Position numbers and translations under genes: made by a program
The notes under the pieces: generated by a model
What the model saw: only the letters and a program-made list of their open reading frames with translations
What the model was told of the DNA's origin: nothing
Database searches by the model: none
Source: an uncultured Lachnospiraceae bacterium
GTDB lineage: Bacteria > Bacillota > Clostridia > Lachnospirales > Lachnospiraceae
NCBI GenBank assembly: GCA_902780405.1
Contig: CACZFI010000001.1
Span: 310,001 to 374,000, forward strand
DNA length: 64,000 nucleotides
Direction: 5' to 3'
Part shown: positions 35,317 to 43,617 of the stretch, in pieces
Layout: the number at the start of each line of letters is the position of its first letter
Position numbering within the stretch: position 1 is the stretch's first letter

Positions 35317-37938
35317 ATGGCAAAATTGTCTCCGATGATGGAGCATTACTTAGCAACCAAGGAAGCGTATAAGGATTGCATTCTCTTTTACCGACTGGGT
35401 GATTTCTATGAGATGTTCTTCGACGATGCCATCACGGTGTCCCGGGAACTTGAATTGACGCTCACGGGTAAGGATTGCGGAATGGAAGAGCGGGCGCCCA
35501 TGTGCGGTGTCCCTTTCCATGCGGCAGACACCTATATCAATCGACTGATCGAGAAGCACTACAAGGTCGCCATCGCAGAGCAGGTAGAGGATCCGAAGCT
35601 TGCAAAAGGTCTTGTAAAGCGTGAGGTGATCCGTGTCGTGACCCCGGGTACCAATATGTCCGAGGAGGTCCTTCACAACGCCAATCACCAGTATCTGATG
35701 TGCATTTCCTACTTCAATTTCAGATACGGCATGGCCATTTCCGACATCACGACCGGAGAATTAAAGGCATGTTCCGTCGCATCTCCGGAGAAGATCTGCG
35801 ATGAGATCATGCGTTTTTCTCCCGCGGAGATTCTGACGCAGGAAACCTTTGCGGCATCCGGTGCGGACATCGATACGATCGCCGATATGATCCATGCGGT
35901 TACAAGCGTTGCTCCGACACATTATTTTTCCGCAGAGCGATGTACGGAGGATATCAAGCGTCAGTTTCATGTTGCCGGTCTTGAAGGACTCGGATTAAAG
36001 GATTCACCCGAGATCACACTCGCTGTGGGTGCGATGCTTGCATATCTGTATGACACGCAGAAGAACAGTTTAAACCATATCAATCATATCGATCTTTTCA
36101 GCGTGGATTCCTATATGATCATCGACAGTTCCACCAGAAGGAATCTGGAACTGGTGGAAACCATGCGCGACAAGCAAAAGCGAGGATCCCTTCTCTGGGT
36201 GCTCGATAAGACCAAGACGGCCATGGGCGCGAGAAGACTTCGCGATTATATCGAGCAGCCGCTTCTTCGCTCAGGGGAAATCAAAAAGCGGCTCGATGCC
36301 GTAACCGATCTGATTGAAAACCTCGTAGACAGAGAAGAGCTTCGCGAGTACTTAAACACCATCTATGACCTCGAGCGTCTGATGACGCGTATCTCTCTTC
36401 GCACAGCGAACCCGAGGGATCTTTTGGCGTTTAAAACCTCCATCCAGTATCTGCCCGATATACGTCATCTGCTTCGGGGCAAGGCATCCGATCTGCTCAC
36501 GGATATCTATGAGCATTTTGACATCCTTCAGGACCTCTATGAGCTTCTGGATGCATCCATATCGGAGGAACCGCCCGTTACGGTCCACGAAGGCGGAATC
36601 TTTAAAGACGGTTACCGTGCGGATATCGATGAGCTTCGTTCTGCCAAGACGGACTGCAAGGTATGGCTCGCCGATCTTGAGACATCCGAAAGAGAAAAGA
36701 CCGGTATCAAAAACTTAAAGATCAAATACAACAAGGTCTTTGATTATTACTTCGAAGTAACCAATTCCTTTAAGGATCAGGTACCGGATTACTTCATCCG
36801 CAAGCAGACACTTGCCAATGCGGAGCGCTATACAACCGACGAATTAAACAATCTATCCGACAAGATTTTAGGCGCGGAAGACAGGCTTTACGCACTCGAA
36901 TACGAAACCTTCGTAGGACTTCGCGACAAGCTTGCCGAAGCTTTGACAAGAGTGCAGCATGTGGCCAACGATATCGCAACCATCGATGCGATTGCTTCCC
37001 TTGCCTATATTGCGGAAAGAAATCACTATGTGCGTCCTTCGATCAACGAAGACGGCATCATTGATATCAAGAACGGCAGACATCCGGTGATCGAGCAGAT
37101 GATCCCTGAGGGAAGTTTTGTGGAAAACGACACCTTCTTAGATCAGGACCGTAACAGGATTTCCATCATCACCGGACCGAATATGGCCGGTAAATCCACC
37201 TATATGCGACAGACCGCATTGATCTGCCTTATGGCGCAGATCGGTTCCTATGTTCCTGCCGCATCGGCGAACATCTGTCTGTCCGACCGAATCTTTACAC
37301 GTGTCGGCGCATCCGATGATCTTGCCTCCGGTCAGTCAACCTTTATGATCGAGATGAACGAAGTTGCCAATATTCTTCGAAACGCCACTTCAAAGAGTCT
37401 GATCATATTGGACGAGATCGGACGCGGAACTTCCACATTTGACGGACTCTCTATCGCGTGGGCGGTCTGTGAATACATTGCAGATAAAGATCTGCTCGGA
37501 GCCAAAACACTGTTTGCAACACACTACCACGAACTGACCGAGCTTGAAGGCAAGCTCCCCTCGGTGAACAACTACTGCATCGCGGTAAAAGAGCAGGGTG
37601 ATTCCATCGTCTTTTTGCGCAAGATCATCAAAGGCGGTGCCGACAGAAGCTACGGTATTCAGGTGGCACGTTTGGCCGGCGTACCCGAGCGCGTCCTTGC
37701 GCGTGCGGGCGAGATCTGTAATCAGCTTGTGGAAAGCGATATCGCGACGAAAGCGAAAGAGATCGAGACCAGAGACTTAAAAGAAACACCTGCAGGGGAG
37801 TATGAGCAGTTTTCACTGCTCGGAGATCCGACGGCAAACCGCCTGAAAGAGGAGATCCTTGCTATAGATATCGATCGCATGACACCTATGGACGCGCTTA
37901 CCTATCTTCAGCGCTTAAAACAGGATTTGAAAGGTTAA
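35317..37938 (+). CDS. mutS: DNA mismatch repair protein MutS
   Basis: An 873-residue mismatch sensor. The mismatch-contacting Phe-x-Glu is in YRLGDFYEMFFDDA, Walker A is GPNMAGKSTYMRQ, and Walker B is LIILDEIGRGTSTFDG. The ATPase domain ends in FATHYHELTELE. Spacing is four bases from miaB and six to mutL, a conserved operon. Confidence 0.97.
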   Translation: MAKLSPMMEHYLATKEAYKDCILFYRLGDFYEMFFDDAITVSRELELTLTGKDCGMEERAPMCGVPFHAADTYINRLIEKHYKVAIAEQVEDPKLAKGLVKREVIRVVTPGTNMSEEVLHNANHQYLMCISYFNFRYGMAISDITTGELKACSVASPEKICDEIMRFSPAEILTQETFAASGADIDTIADMIHAVTSVAPTHYFSAERCTEDIKRQFHVAGLEGLGLKDSPEITLAVGAMLAYLYDTQKNSLNHINHIDLFSVDSYMIIDSSTRRNLELVETMRDKQKRGSLLWVLDKTKTAMGARRLRDYIEQPLLRSGEIKKRLDAVTDLIENLVDREELREYLNTIYDLERLMTRISLRTANPRDLLAFKTSIQYLPDIRHLLRGKASDLLTDIYEHFDILQDLYELLDASISEEPPVTVHEGGIFKDGYRADIDELRSAKTDCKVWLADLETSEREKTGIKNLKIKYNKVFDYYFEVTNSFKDQVPDYFIRKQTLANAERYTTDELNNLSDKILGAEDRLYALEYETFVGLRDKLAEALTRVQHVANDIATIDAIASLAYIAERNHYVRPSINEDGIIDIKNGRHPVIEQMIPEGSFVENDTFLDQDRNRISIITGPNMAGKSTYMRQTALICLMAQIGSYVPAASANICLSDRIFTRVGASDDLASGQSTFMIEMNEVANILRNATSKSLIILDEIGRGTSTFDGLSIAWAVCEYIADKDLLGAKTLFATHYHELTELEGKLPSVNNYCIAVKEQGDSIVFLRKIIKGGADRSYGIQVARLAGVPERVLARAGEICNQLVESDIATKAKEIETRDLKETPAGEYEQFSLLGDPTANRLKEEILAIDIDRMTPMDALTYLQRLKQDLKG

Positions 37939-37944
37939 TGAACC

Positions 37945-39966
37945 ATGATCCGTATACTCGACAAAGAAACCATCGACAAGATCGCAGCGGGAGAAGTGAT
38001 CGAACGTCCTTCCTCCGTCGTAAAAGAACTGGTGGAAAACTCCATTGATGCGGGTGCTACCACGGTGACCGTCGAATTAAAAGACGGGGGCACTTCCATG
38101 ATCCGCGTGTCGGATAACGGCATCGGCATCAATAAAGAAGAGGTACGTACCGCATATATGCGACATGCCACCAGCAAGATTGAAACCGCAGAGGACTTAA
38201 ACGGAATTGCATCCTTAGGATTTCGAGGCGAGGCGCTCTCAACCATCGCCGCAGTATCAGAAACGGAGATGATCACAAAGACTGCCGAGGAATTAGTCGG
38301 CACCCGCTACGTGATCCGCGGCGGCGAAGAGCTTGCCTTCTCCGAGGTCGGTGTTCCCGAAGGAACCACCATCATCGTAAGAGACCTCTTTTTTAACACA
38401 CCTGCAAGAAAGAAATTCCTGAAATCCAATATGACGGAAGGCTCTTATATCACAGACCTTCTGACCAAGATCGCACTTTCACATCCCGAGATTGCCATTC
38501 GTCTGATCGCCGGGGGGAAAACGACCATCAACACTTCGGGCAACGGTTCCGCAAAGGACGTGATCTATCAGCTCTACGGAAGAGATGTGACCGAGAATCT
38601 GATCGAGATCGCTGCGTCCGAGGGTCCGCTTTCCATGCGGGGCTACATCAGCCGGCCGAATATCAATCGCGGCAATCGCACCCTCGAGACCTATTTTATC
38701 AACGAGCGACTGATCAAAAGCAATATCATCAACCGCGCGATTGAAGAGGGATACCGGACTTTTCTGATGCAGCATCAGTTTCCCTTCACCACGCTTTACA
38801 TCACGCTTCCGAAGGAACAGTGTGATGTCAATGTCCATCCCACCAAGATGGAGTTCAAATACGACAACGAAAAGGAACTCTTTACCTTTGTTTCACGTGC
38901 CGTACGCGAGGCGCTTCTCGGCAAGGAGCTGATCCCCGAACAAAAGGAGGCGGAAAGTGCTCCTGCACCCGTGGCCGAGCGGCCGGTCGAGCCCTTTGAA
39001 AGCACCCGTATGGGCAGCCCGGTAACCGCCAGCCGCATGAAGCTGTACAACGATTCCTACCACATGCTTGAGCGCATGAAGGAGGAAGAAGAAGCGGAGG
39101 GCGAGGGTACTTCCGACGGAATCGATCTTTCCAAACTGCTTGACGAGGGCGGCGTAAGCTACGAACCTTCTTCCGAAACACCCGCAGCAAATGCGTCCGA
39201 AAATGAACCGGCAGTTCCTGTCCCGGATGAGATACCGCAAGCGGATCTTCAAAGGCTCCCGGAAGCACCGGTACAAAAGCCGTCAGAAGAACCGATGCCG
39301 AAAGTATCGGGCTATGACAGAAGAGGACAGAAGGTTACCTACGAACAGACAGGCATATTCGAAGAACATTTTCTCACAAAGGATGCCAGAAAAGATCACC
39401 GCGTGATCGGTCAGGTATTCGGCACCTACTGGCTGATCGAATACGACAATTCGCTTTATATCATGGATCAGCATGCGGCGCACGAAAAGATCAACTACGA
39501 AGAACTCATGCGAAACCTCGCAGAGAAAAAAATATTGTCACAGCAGCTGCTTCCGCCCATGATCGTCACGCTTTCCTATACCGAGCGGCAGGCCGTCCTT
39601 GATAACTTTGATCTCTTTATCAAAATGGGCTATGATATCGAGGAATTCGGCGGCAACGAATTAAAGATCAATGCTGTGCCGAGCAACCTTTTCGGTATCC
39701 ACAGCAAAGACATGTTCATGGAATTCATCGGTTCTCTGGTGGACAACTCCGGCTACATGTCCAACGAGGTCTTTATCAGAAAACTGGCTTCCATGGCCTG
39801 CAAAGCTGCGATAAAGGGCAATACCAGGATCACCTTCGAAGAGGCCAACGATCTGATCGACAAACTCTTGAAGCTCGAGAATCCGTATACCTGTCCGCAC
39901 GGAAGACCCACCATCATAACCGTGACCGAGAAAGAACTTGAGAAGAGGTTTAAACGAATTGTCTGA
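37945..39966 (+). CDS. mutL: DNA mismatch repair endonuclease MutL
   Basis: A 673-residue GHKL ATPase that couples MutS to strand incision. N-terminal motifs are IAAGEVIERPSSVVKELVEN, DNGIGI and GFRGEALSTIA. An acidic, Pro-rich linker spans about residues 330-470. The C-terminal endonuclease metal motif DQHAAHEKINYE begins at D508, with ACKAAIKG and CPHGRP completing the site. It is therefore the MutH-independent, nicking type. It overlaps miaA by eight bases. Confidence 0.97.
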   Translation: MIRILDKETIDKIAAGEVIERPSSVVKELVENSIDAGATTVTVELKDGGTSMIRVSDNGIGINKEEVRTAYMRHATSKIETAEDLNGIASLGFRGEALSTIAAVSETEMITKTAEELVGTRYVIRGGEELAFSEVGVPEGTTIIVRDLFFNTPARKKFLKSNMTEGSYITDLLTKIALSHPEIAIRLIAGGKTTINTSGNGSAKDVIYQLYGRDVTENLIEIAASEGPLSMRGYISRPNINRGNRTLETYFINERLIKSNIINRAIEEGYRTFLMQHQFPFTTLYITLPKEQCDVNVHPTKMEFKYDNEKELFTFVSRAVREALLGKELIPEQKEAESAPAPVAERPVEPFESTRMGSPVTASRMKLYNDSYHMLERMKEEEEAEGEGTSDGIDLSKLLDEGGVSYEPSSETPAANASENEPAVPVPDEIPQADLQRLPEAPVQKPSEEPMPKVSGYDRRGQKVTYEQTGIFEEHFLTKDARKDHRVIGQVFGTYWLIEYDNSLYIMDQHAAHEKINYEELMRNLAEKKILSQQLLPPMIVTLSYTERQAVLDNFDLFIKMGYDIEEFGGNELKINAVPSNLFGIHSKDMFMEFIGSLVDNSGYMSNEVFIRKLASMACKAAIKGNTRITFEEANDLIDKLLKLENPYTCPHGRPTIITVTEKELEKRFKRIV

Positions 39967-40909
39967 TGCGAAGAAAAAACTCATCATTCTGACGGGACCG
40001 ACCGCTGTCGGCAAAACCGATCTTTCCATACGGCTTGCGAAAGCGGTAAACGGAGAGATCATATCCGCAGATTCCATTCAGGTTTATCGATCGCTCAACA
40101 TCGGTTCGGCGAAGATCACTCCCGATGAAATGCAGGGAATACCGCACCACCTTGTGGATGTACTGGATCCTGCCGAGGGCTTTCATGTCGCGGGATTTCA
40201 GGCGATGGCAAAAGCTGCCGTCGACGATATCACCTCCCGGGGAAAACTGCCGATCATCGTGGGCGGCACAGGCTTTTACATTCAGTCCGTGCTCTATGAT
40301 ATCGACTTCGGCCTGGAGGATTCGGACGGAGAGATTGAAGAAGAGTATCTGCGCATCCTTAAGGAAGCTGGCCCCGAAGCCCTGCACGACATGCTAAGAG
40401 AAGTGGATCCCGCATCCGCCGAGATCATACATGCCAACAACGTAAAGCGCGTTTTGCGTGCGCTTACTTTTTACAGACTGCACGAACGAACCATCTCTTC
40501 GCACAATGAGAACGAGCGAAAAAAGGAATCCGTGTATAACAGCGCATACTTCGTGCTCACCATGGATCGCAGCCGGCTTTACGAACGCATCGACAAGCGT
40601 GTGGACCTTATGATGCAGGCGGGACTTCTTTCAGAAGTCGAAATGACGAAGCAGCAGGGGATACCGCGCGAAACCACCTCCATGCAGGGCATCGGTTACA
40701 AGGAACTCCGTTCCTGTTTGGACGGTGAGATATCTCTTGATGATGCGGTGGAGCTGATCAAGAAAAACACCAGACATTTTGCCAAAAGACAGCTTACCTG
40801 GTTTCGTAGAGAAAAAGATGTGATCTGGCTGGACAGGGATGTGCTTGGCGATGATGACGCCATTCTTGCACACATGCTCAGTATTCTTCACGATAAAAAT
40901 ATTATGTAA
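39959..40909 (+). CDS. miaA: tRNA dimethylallyltransferase MiaA
   Basis: A 316-residue enzyme that transfers the dimethylallyl group to A37 of UNN-reading tRNAs. P-loop is LTGPTAVGKTDLS, followed by SADSIQVYRSLNIGSAK and GGTGFYIQSV. I chose the TTG at 39959, with AGAGG upstream; TTG 39938 would sit on the ribosome binding site. The start lies within the mutL end. It supplies the substrate of MiaB. Confidence 0.94.
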   Translation: MSDAKKKLIILTGPTAVGKTDLSIRLAKAVNGEIISADSIQVYRSLNIGSAKITPDEMQGIPHHLVDVLDPAEGFHVAGFQAMAKAAVDDITSRGKLPIIVGGTGFYIQSVLYDIDFGLEDSDGEIEEEYLRILKEAGPEALHDMLREVDPASAEIIHANNVKRVLRALTFYRLHERTISSHNENERKKESVYNSAYFVLTMDRSRLYERIDKRVDLMMQAGLLSEVEMTKQQGIPRETTSMQGIGYKELRSCLDGEISLDDAVELIKKNTRHFAKRQLTWFRREKDVIWLDRDVLGDDDAILAHMLSILHDKNIM

Positions 40910-40925
40910 AGTAGAGGATTCAACA

Positions 40926-42209
40926 TTGGACCAGATAAAGTCATATTATCTTTCCTCCGGCATCAGCGAGCAGGTGTACGACCTGTTTGCCGAAGCAGAG
41001 GAACAGCTTTCCGAACGTTTTCGAACGATCGATCAAATTGCAGAGATCAATCAGTTAAAGGTACTTCGTGCCATGCAGGAAGCCGGTTTTGCAGAAGCGC
41101 ACCTTTCCGGTACCACCGGATACGGGTACAATGACGACGGAAGAGATGCTTTGGAAAAGATCTATGCCAAGGTATTTCGTACCGAAGACGCACTGGTACG
41201 CCAGCAGATCACCTGCGGTACACATGCGCTTGCGGTCGCACTTGCGGGAAACCTTCGTCCCGGTGACGAGATCTTTTCTCCCGTTGGAAGAGTCTATGAT
41301 ACTTTGGAAGGCGTGATCGGTGTCCGCGAAACCCCCGGTTCCCTCGCGGAATTCGGCATTACATTTTCCAAATGCGACTTAAAGGCTGACGGAAGTTTTG
41401 ACTACGATGCGATCCGTGCGGGAATCAACGAGCACACGAAGATCATCGAGATCCAGCGTTCCAAGGGATATGACGTAAGACCGTCCCTTTCCGTAGCCGA
41501 AATCGGAGAACTCATCGCTTTTTGCCACGGCATCAAAGAGGATCTGATCATCCTCGTCGATAACTGCTACGGTGAGTTCGTGGATGTCATCGAGCCTTCC
41601 GAGGTCGGAGCTGACCTCGTGGTCGGATCTCTGATCAAAAACCCCGGCGGTGGACTTGCACCCATCGGCGGATATATCTGCGGTAAGAAAGCTTACGTGG
41701 AGCAGGCCGCCTACAGGCTTACAACGCCCGGGCTCGGCAAGGAAGTCGGCGCATCTCTCGGTGTGACCAGACAGCTTGCGCAGGGGCTCTTTTTCGCACC
41801 TACGGTAACGGCTGCTGCCGAAAAGGGTGCGATCCTGGCCGCATATGTATATGAAAAACTCGGATTTGTCGCAGTTCCCACAGCTGATGAAGCAAGAAAC
41901 GACATCATTCAGGCTGTAACCTTCGGAAAACCCGAACTGATCAAAGCCTTTTGCGAGGGTATTCAGGCTGCCGCACCTGTGGACAGCTTTGTAACTCCCG
42001 TTCCCTGGGCAATGCCCGGTTACGACAGCGAAGTCATCATGGCAGCCGGTGCATTTGTATCCGGTGCATCCATCGAGCTTTCCGCCGATGCGCCCATGAA
42101 AGAGCCTTATGCAGTCTACTTTCAGGGAGGACTCACCTACCCGCATGCCAAATACGGTATTATGATGTCTCTCCAAAAAATGGTAGAAAAAGGACTTGTT
42201 ATGTGTTAG
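40926..42209 (+). CDS. Methionine gamma-lyase family PLP enzyme (YnbB type)
   Basis: A 427-residue fold-type I PLP enzyme of the Met_gamma_lyase / aluminium-resistance family, which neighbours hflX and miaA in Bacillus as ynbB. The PLP Lys is K238 in GSLIKNPGGGLAPIGGY. Other motifs are TGYGYNDDGRDALE and VRQQITCGTHALA. Start TTG 40926 follows AGAGG by eight bases. The true substrate is uncertain because most members are uncharacterised. Confidence 0.9.
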   Translation: MDQIKSYYLSSGISEQVYDLFAEAEEQLSERFRTIDQIAEINQLKVLRAMQEAGFAEAHLSGTTGYGYNDDGRDALEKIYAKVFRTEDALVRQQITCGTHALAVALAGNLRPGDEIFSPVGRVYDTLEGVIGVRETPGSLAEFGITFSKCDLKADGSFDYDAIRAGINEHTKIIEIQRSKGYDVRPSLSVAEIGELIAFCHGIKEDLIILVDNCYGEFVDVIEPSEVGADLVVGSLIKNPGGGLAPIGGYICGKKAYVEQAAYRLTTPGLGKEVGASLGVTRQLAQGLFFAPTVTAAAEKGAILAAYVYEKLGFVAVPTADEARNDIIQAVTFGKPELIKAFCEGIQAAAPVDSFVTPVPWAMPGYDSEVIMAAGAFVSGASIELSADAPMKEPYAVYFQGGLTYPHAKYGIMMSLQKMVEKGLVMC

Positions 42210-42248
42210 ACTCGTGTAGTATTTCTTTTAGAAGGAGTGCATACCGCC

Positions 42249-43103
42249 ATGCGATATGACAGAAAAAAAGATATTCCTCCCAAATACCTTCTGCTTGTAT
42301 TTACGGTGATCTGCATCGTCTTTTTGTTTTTGTCCTATGCGGCAAAAGATCACGTTGCGGCCTTAAAGCTTTATACGAGCAAGGCGATCGCACCTTTCCA
42401 GAAGGGTGTGAACGAGATCGGTCTCTGGACCGACTCCAAGATGAAGAATATCAAGAAGATAGAAGAATTAAATGAGGAAAACCGGGCACTGCGGGAAGAG
42501 AACGAACGTCTTAAAGAGGAAGCAACCATCTATCAGAACCGTATGATCGAGCTTTCCACCCTGCAGGCGCTCTATGATTTGGACGAGGTGTATCCCGATT
42601 ATGAAAAGACGGTGGCACATGTCTTTGCAAAGGACTCCACCTCATGGTTCTCCGAGTTCTACATCGATAAGGGTACGGATGACGGACTCTTTACCGGTGC
42701 AAATGTCATGTACGGCGAGGGACTCTGCGGTCTTGTCATCGAGTGTTTTGATGACTATTCCAAAGTGCGCGCCATCATCGATGACAAATCGGATATCAGT
42801 GCCAAGATTCTTCCTTCCAGTGCGCTTTGCACGGTAGAAGGCAATCTGAACCAGTACAAGCACGGCACTCTGGTGCTTCACAATATCGATCGCGATGCGG
42901 CCGTATCCGTGGGAGACAAGGTTGTAACCTCCGATATATCGGATCGTTATCACCCCGGTGTTTTGATCGGCTACATCAAAAACATGGAATACGATACCAA
43001 CAACCTGACCATGACGGCGTATATTACGCCTGCATGCAATTTTGACAATATTACCGACGTGTTGGTGATCACGGACAAAAAGAAATCCATCACCGAAGAC
43101 TGA
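42249..43103 (+). CDS. mreC: Rod shape-determining protein MreC
   Basis: A 284-residue bitopic protein that organises the elongation machinery. A helix at about residues 12-32 is followed by a coiled coil (KIEELNEENRALREENERL) and two beta domains. Conserved segments include FYIDKGTDDGLFTGANVMYGEG, read in parts. ATG 42249 follows AAGGAG; a GTG at 42237 overlaps it. A weak promoter, TTGTTA with a 15-base spacer to TAGTAT (42196-42222), may feed this cell-shape block. mreB is not in the window. Confidence 0.93.
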   Translation: MRYDRKKDIPPKYLLLVFTVICIVFLFLSYAAKDHVAALKLYTSKAIAPFQKGVNEIGLWTDSKMKNIKKIEELNEENRALREENERLKEEATIYQNRMIELSTLQALYDLDEVYPDYEKTVAHVFAKDSTSWFSEFYIDKGTDDGLFTGANVMYGEGLCGLVIECFDDYSKVRAIIDDKSDISAKILPSSALCTVEGNLNQYKHGTLVLHNIDRDAAVSVGDKVVTSDISDRYHPGVLIGYIKNMEYDTNNLTMTAYITPACNFDNITDVLVITDKKKSITED

Positions 43104-43104
43104 T

Positions 43105-43617
43105 ATGAGACGAATCATAACACTTGCTATACTGATCATCGTCAATTTCACATTACAGACCACAGCCTTTTCTTTTCACAATATGCGCGGAATCACACCG
43201 AATCTTTTGCTCATTCTTACGATGAGCTTCGGTCTGATGCGCGGAAGAAAAGAAGGTCTTTTGGTAGGCTTTTTTTCGGGCTTTCTCTGTGATTGCTATT
43301 TTTCAAGCATCCTTGGCGGATATATGTTTCTCTATATGTTCGTCGGATACACCAACGGACTTTTGCACAAAAACTACATGATCGAAGACGTAAGCCTTCC
43401 CCTGGTGATGATCACCATCGATGAGCTTTTCTTTAATACTGCCATCTATGTGGTACATTTTCTGCTGCAAAACCATCTGGAGTTCGGAAGCTACCTTGCA
43501 GGCATCATCCTGCCGGAGACGCTTTTTACCGCCATACTGACCATCTTTATGTACAAGATCTTCGTCTTTATCAACAAGAAATTAAAGGATAAGGCAGAAG
43601 GAAGGGATACTTTGTAA
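43105..43617 (+). CDS. mreD: Rod shape-determining protein MreD
   Basis: A 170-residue membrane protein with five or six helices, typical of MreD (GLMRGRKEGLLVGFFSGFLCD, read loosely, and GYTNGLLHKNYM). It sits one base after mreC and overlaps PBP2 by one base. It partners MreC and RodA-PBP2 in lateral wall growth. Confidence 0.9.
   Translation: MRRIITLAILIIVNFTLQTTAFSFHNMRGITPNLLLILTMSFGLMRGRKEGLLVGFFSGFLCDCYFSSILGGYMFLYMFVGYTNGLLHKNYMIEDVSLPLVMITIDELFFNTAIYVVHFLLQNHLEFGSYLAGIILPETLFTAILTIFMYKIFVFINKKLKDKAEGRDTL

Noticed and set aside
41379..42176. 265-codon minus-strand frame inside the Met gamma-lyase family gene
   Set aside because: It is a shadow of a well-supported plus-strand gene and has no ribosome binding site or recognisable domain.
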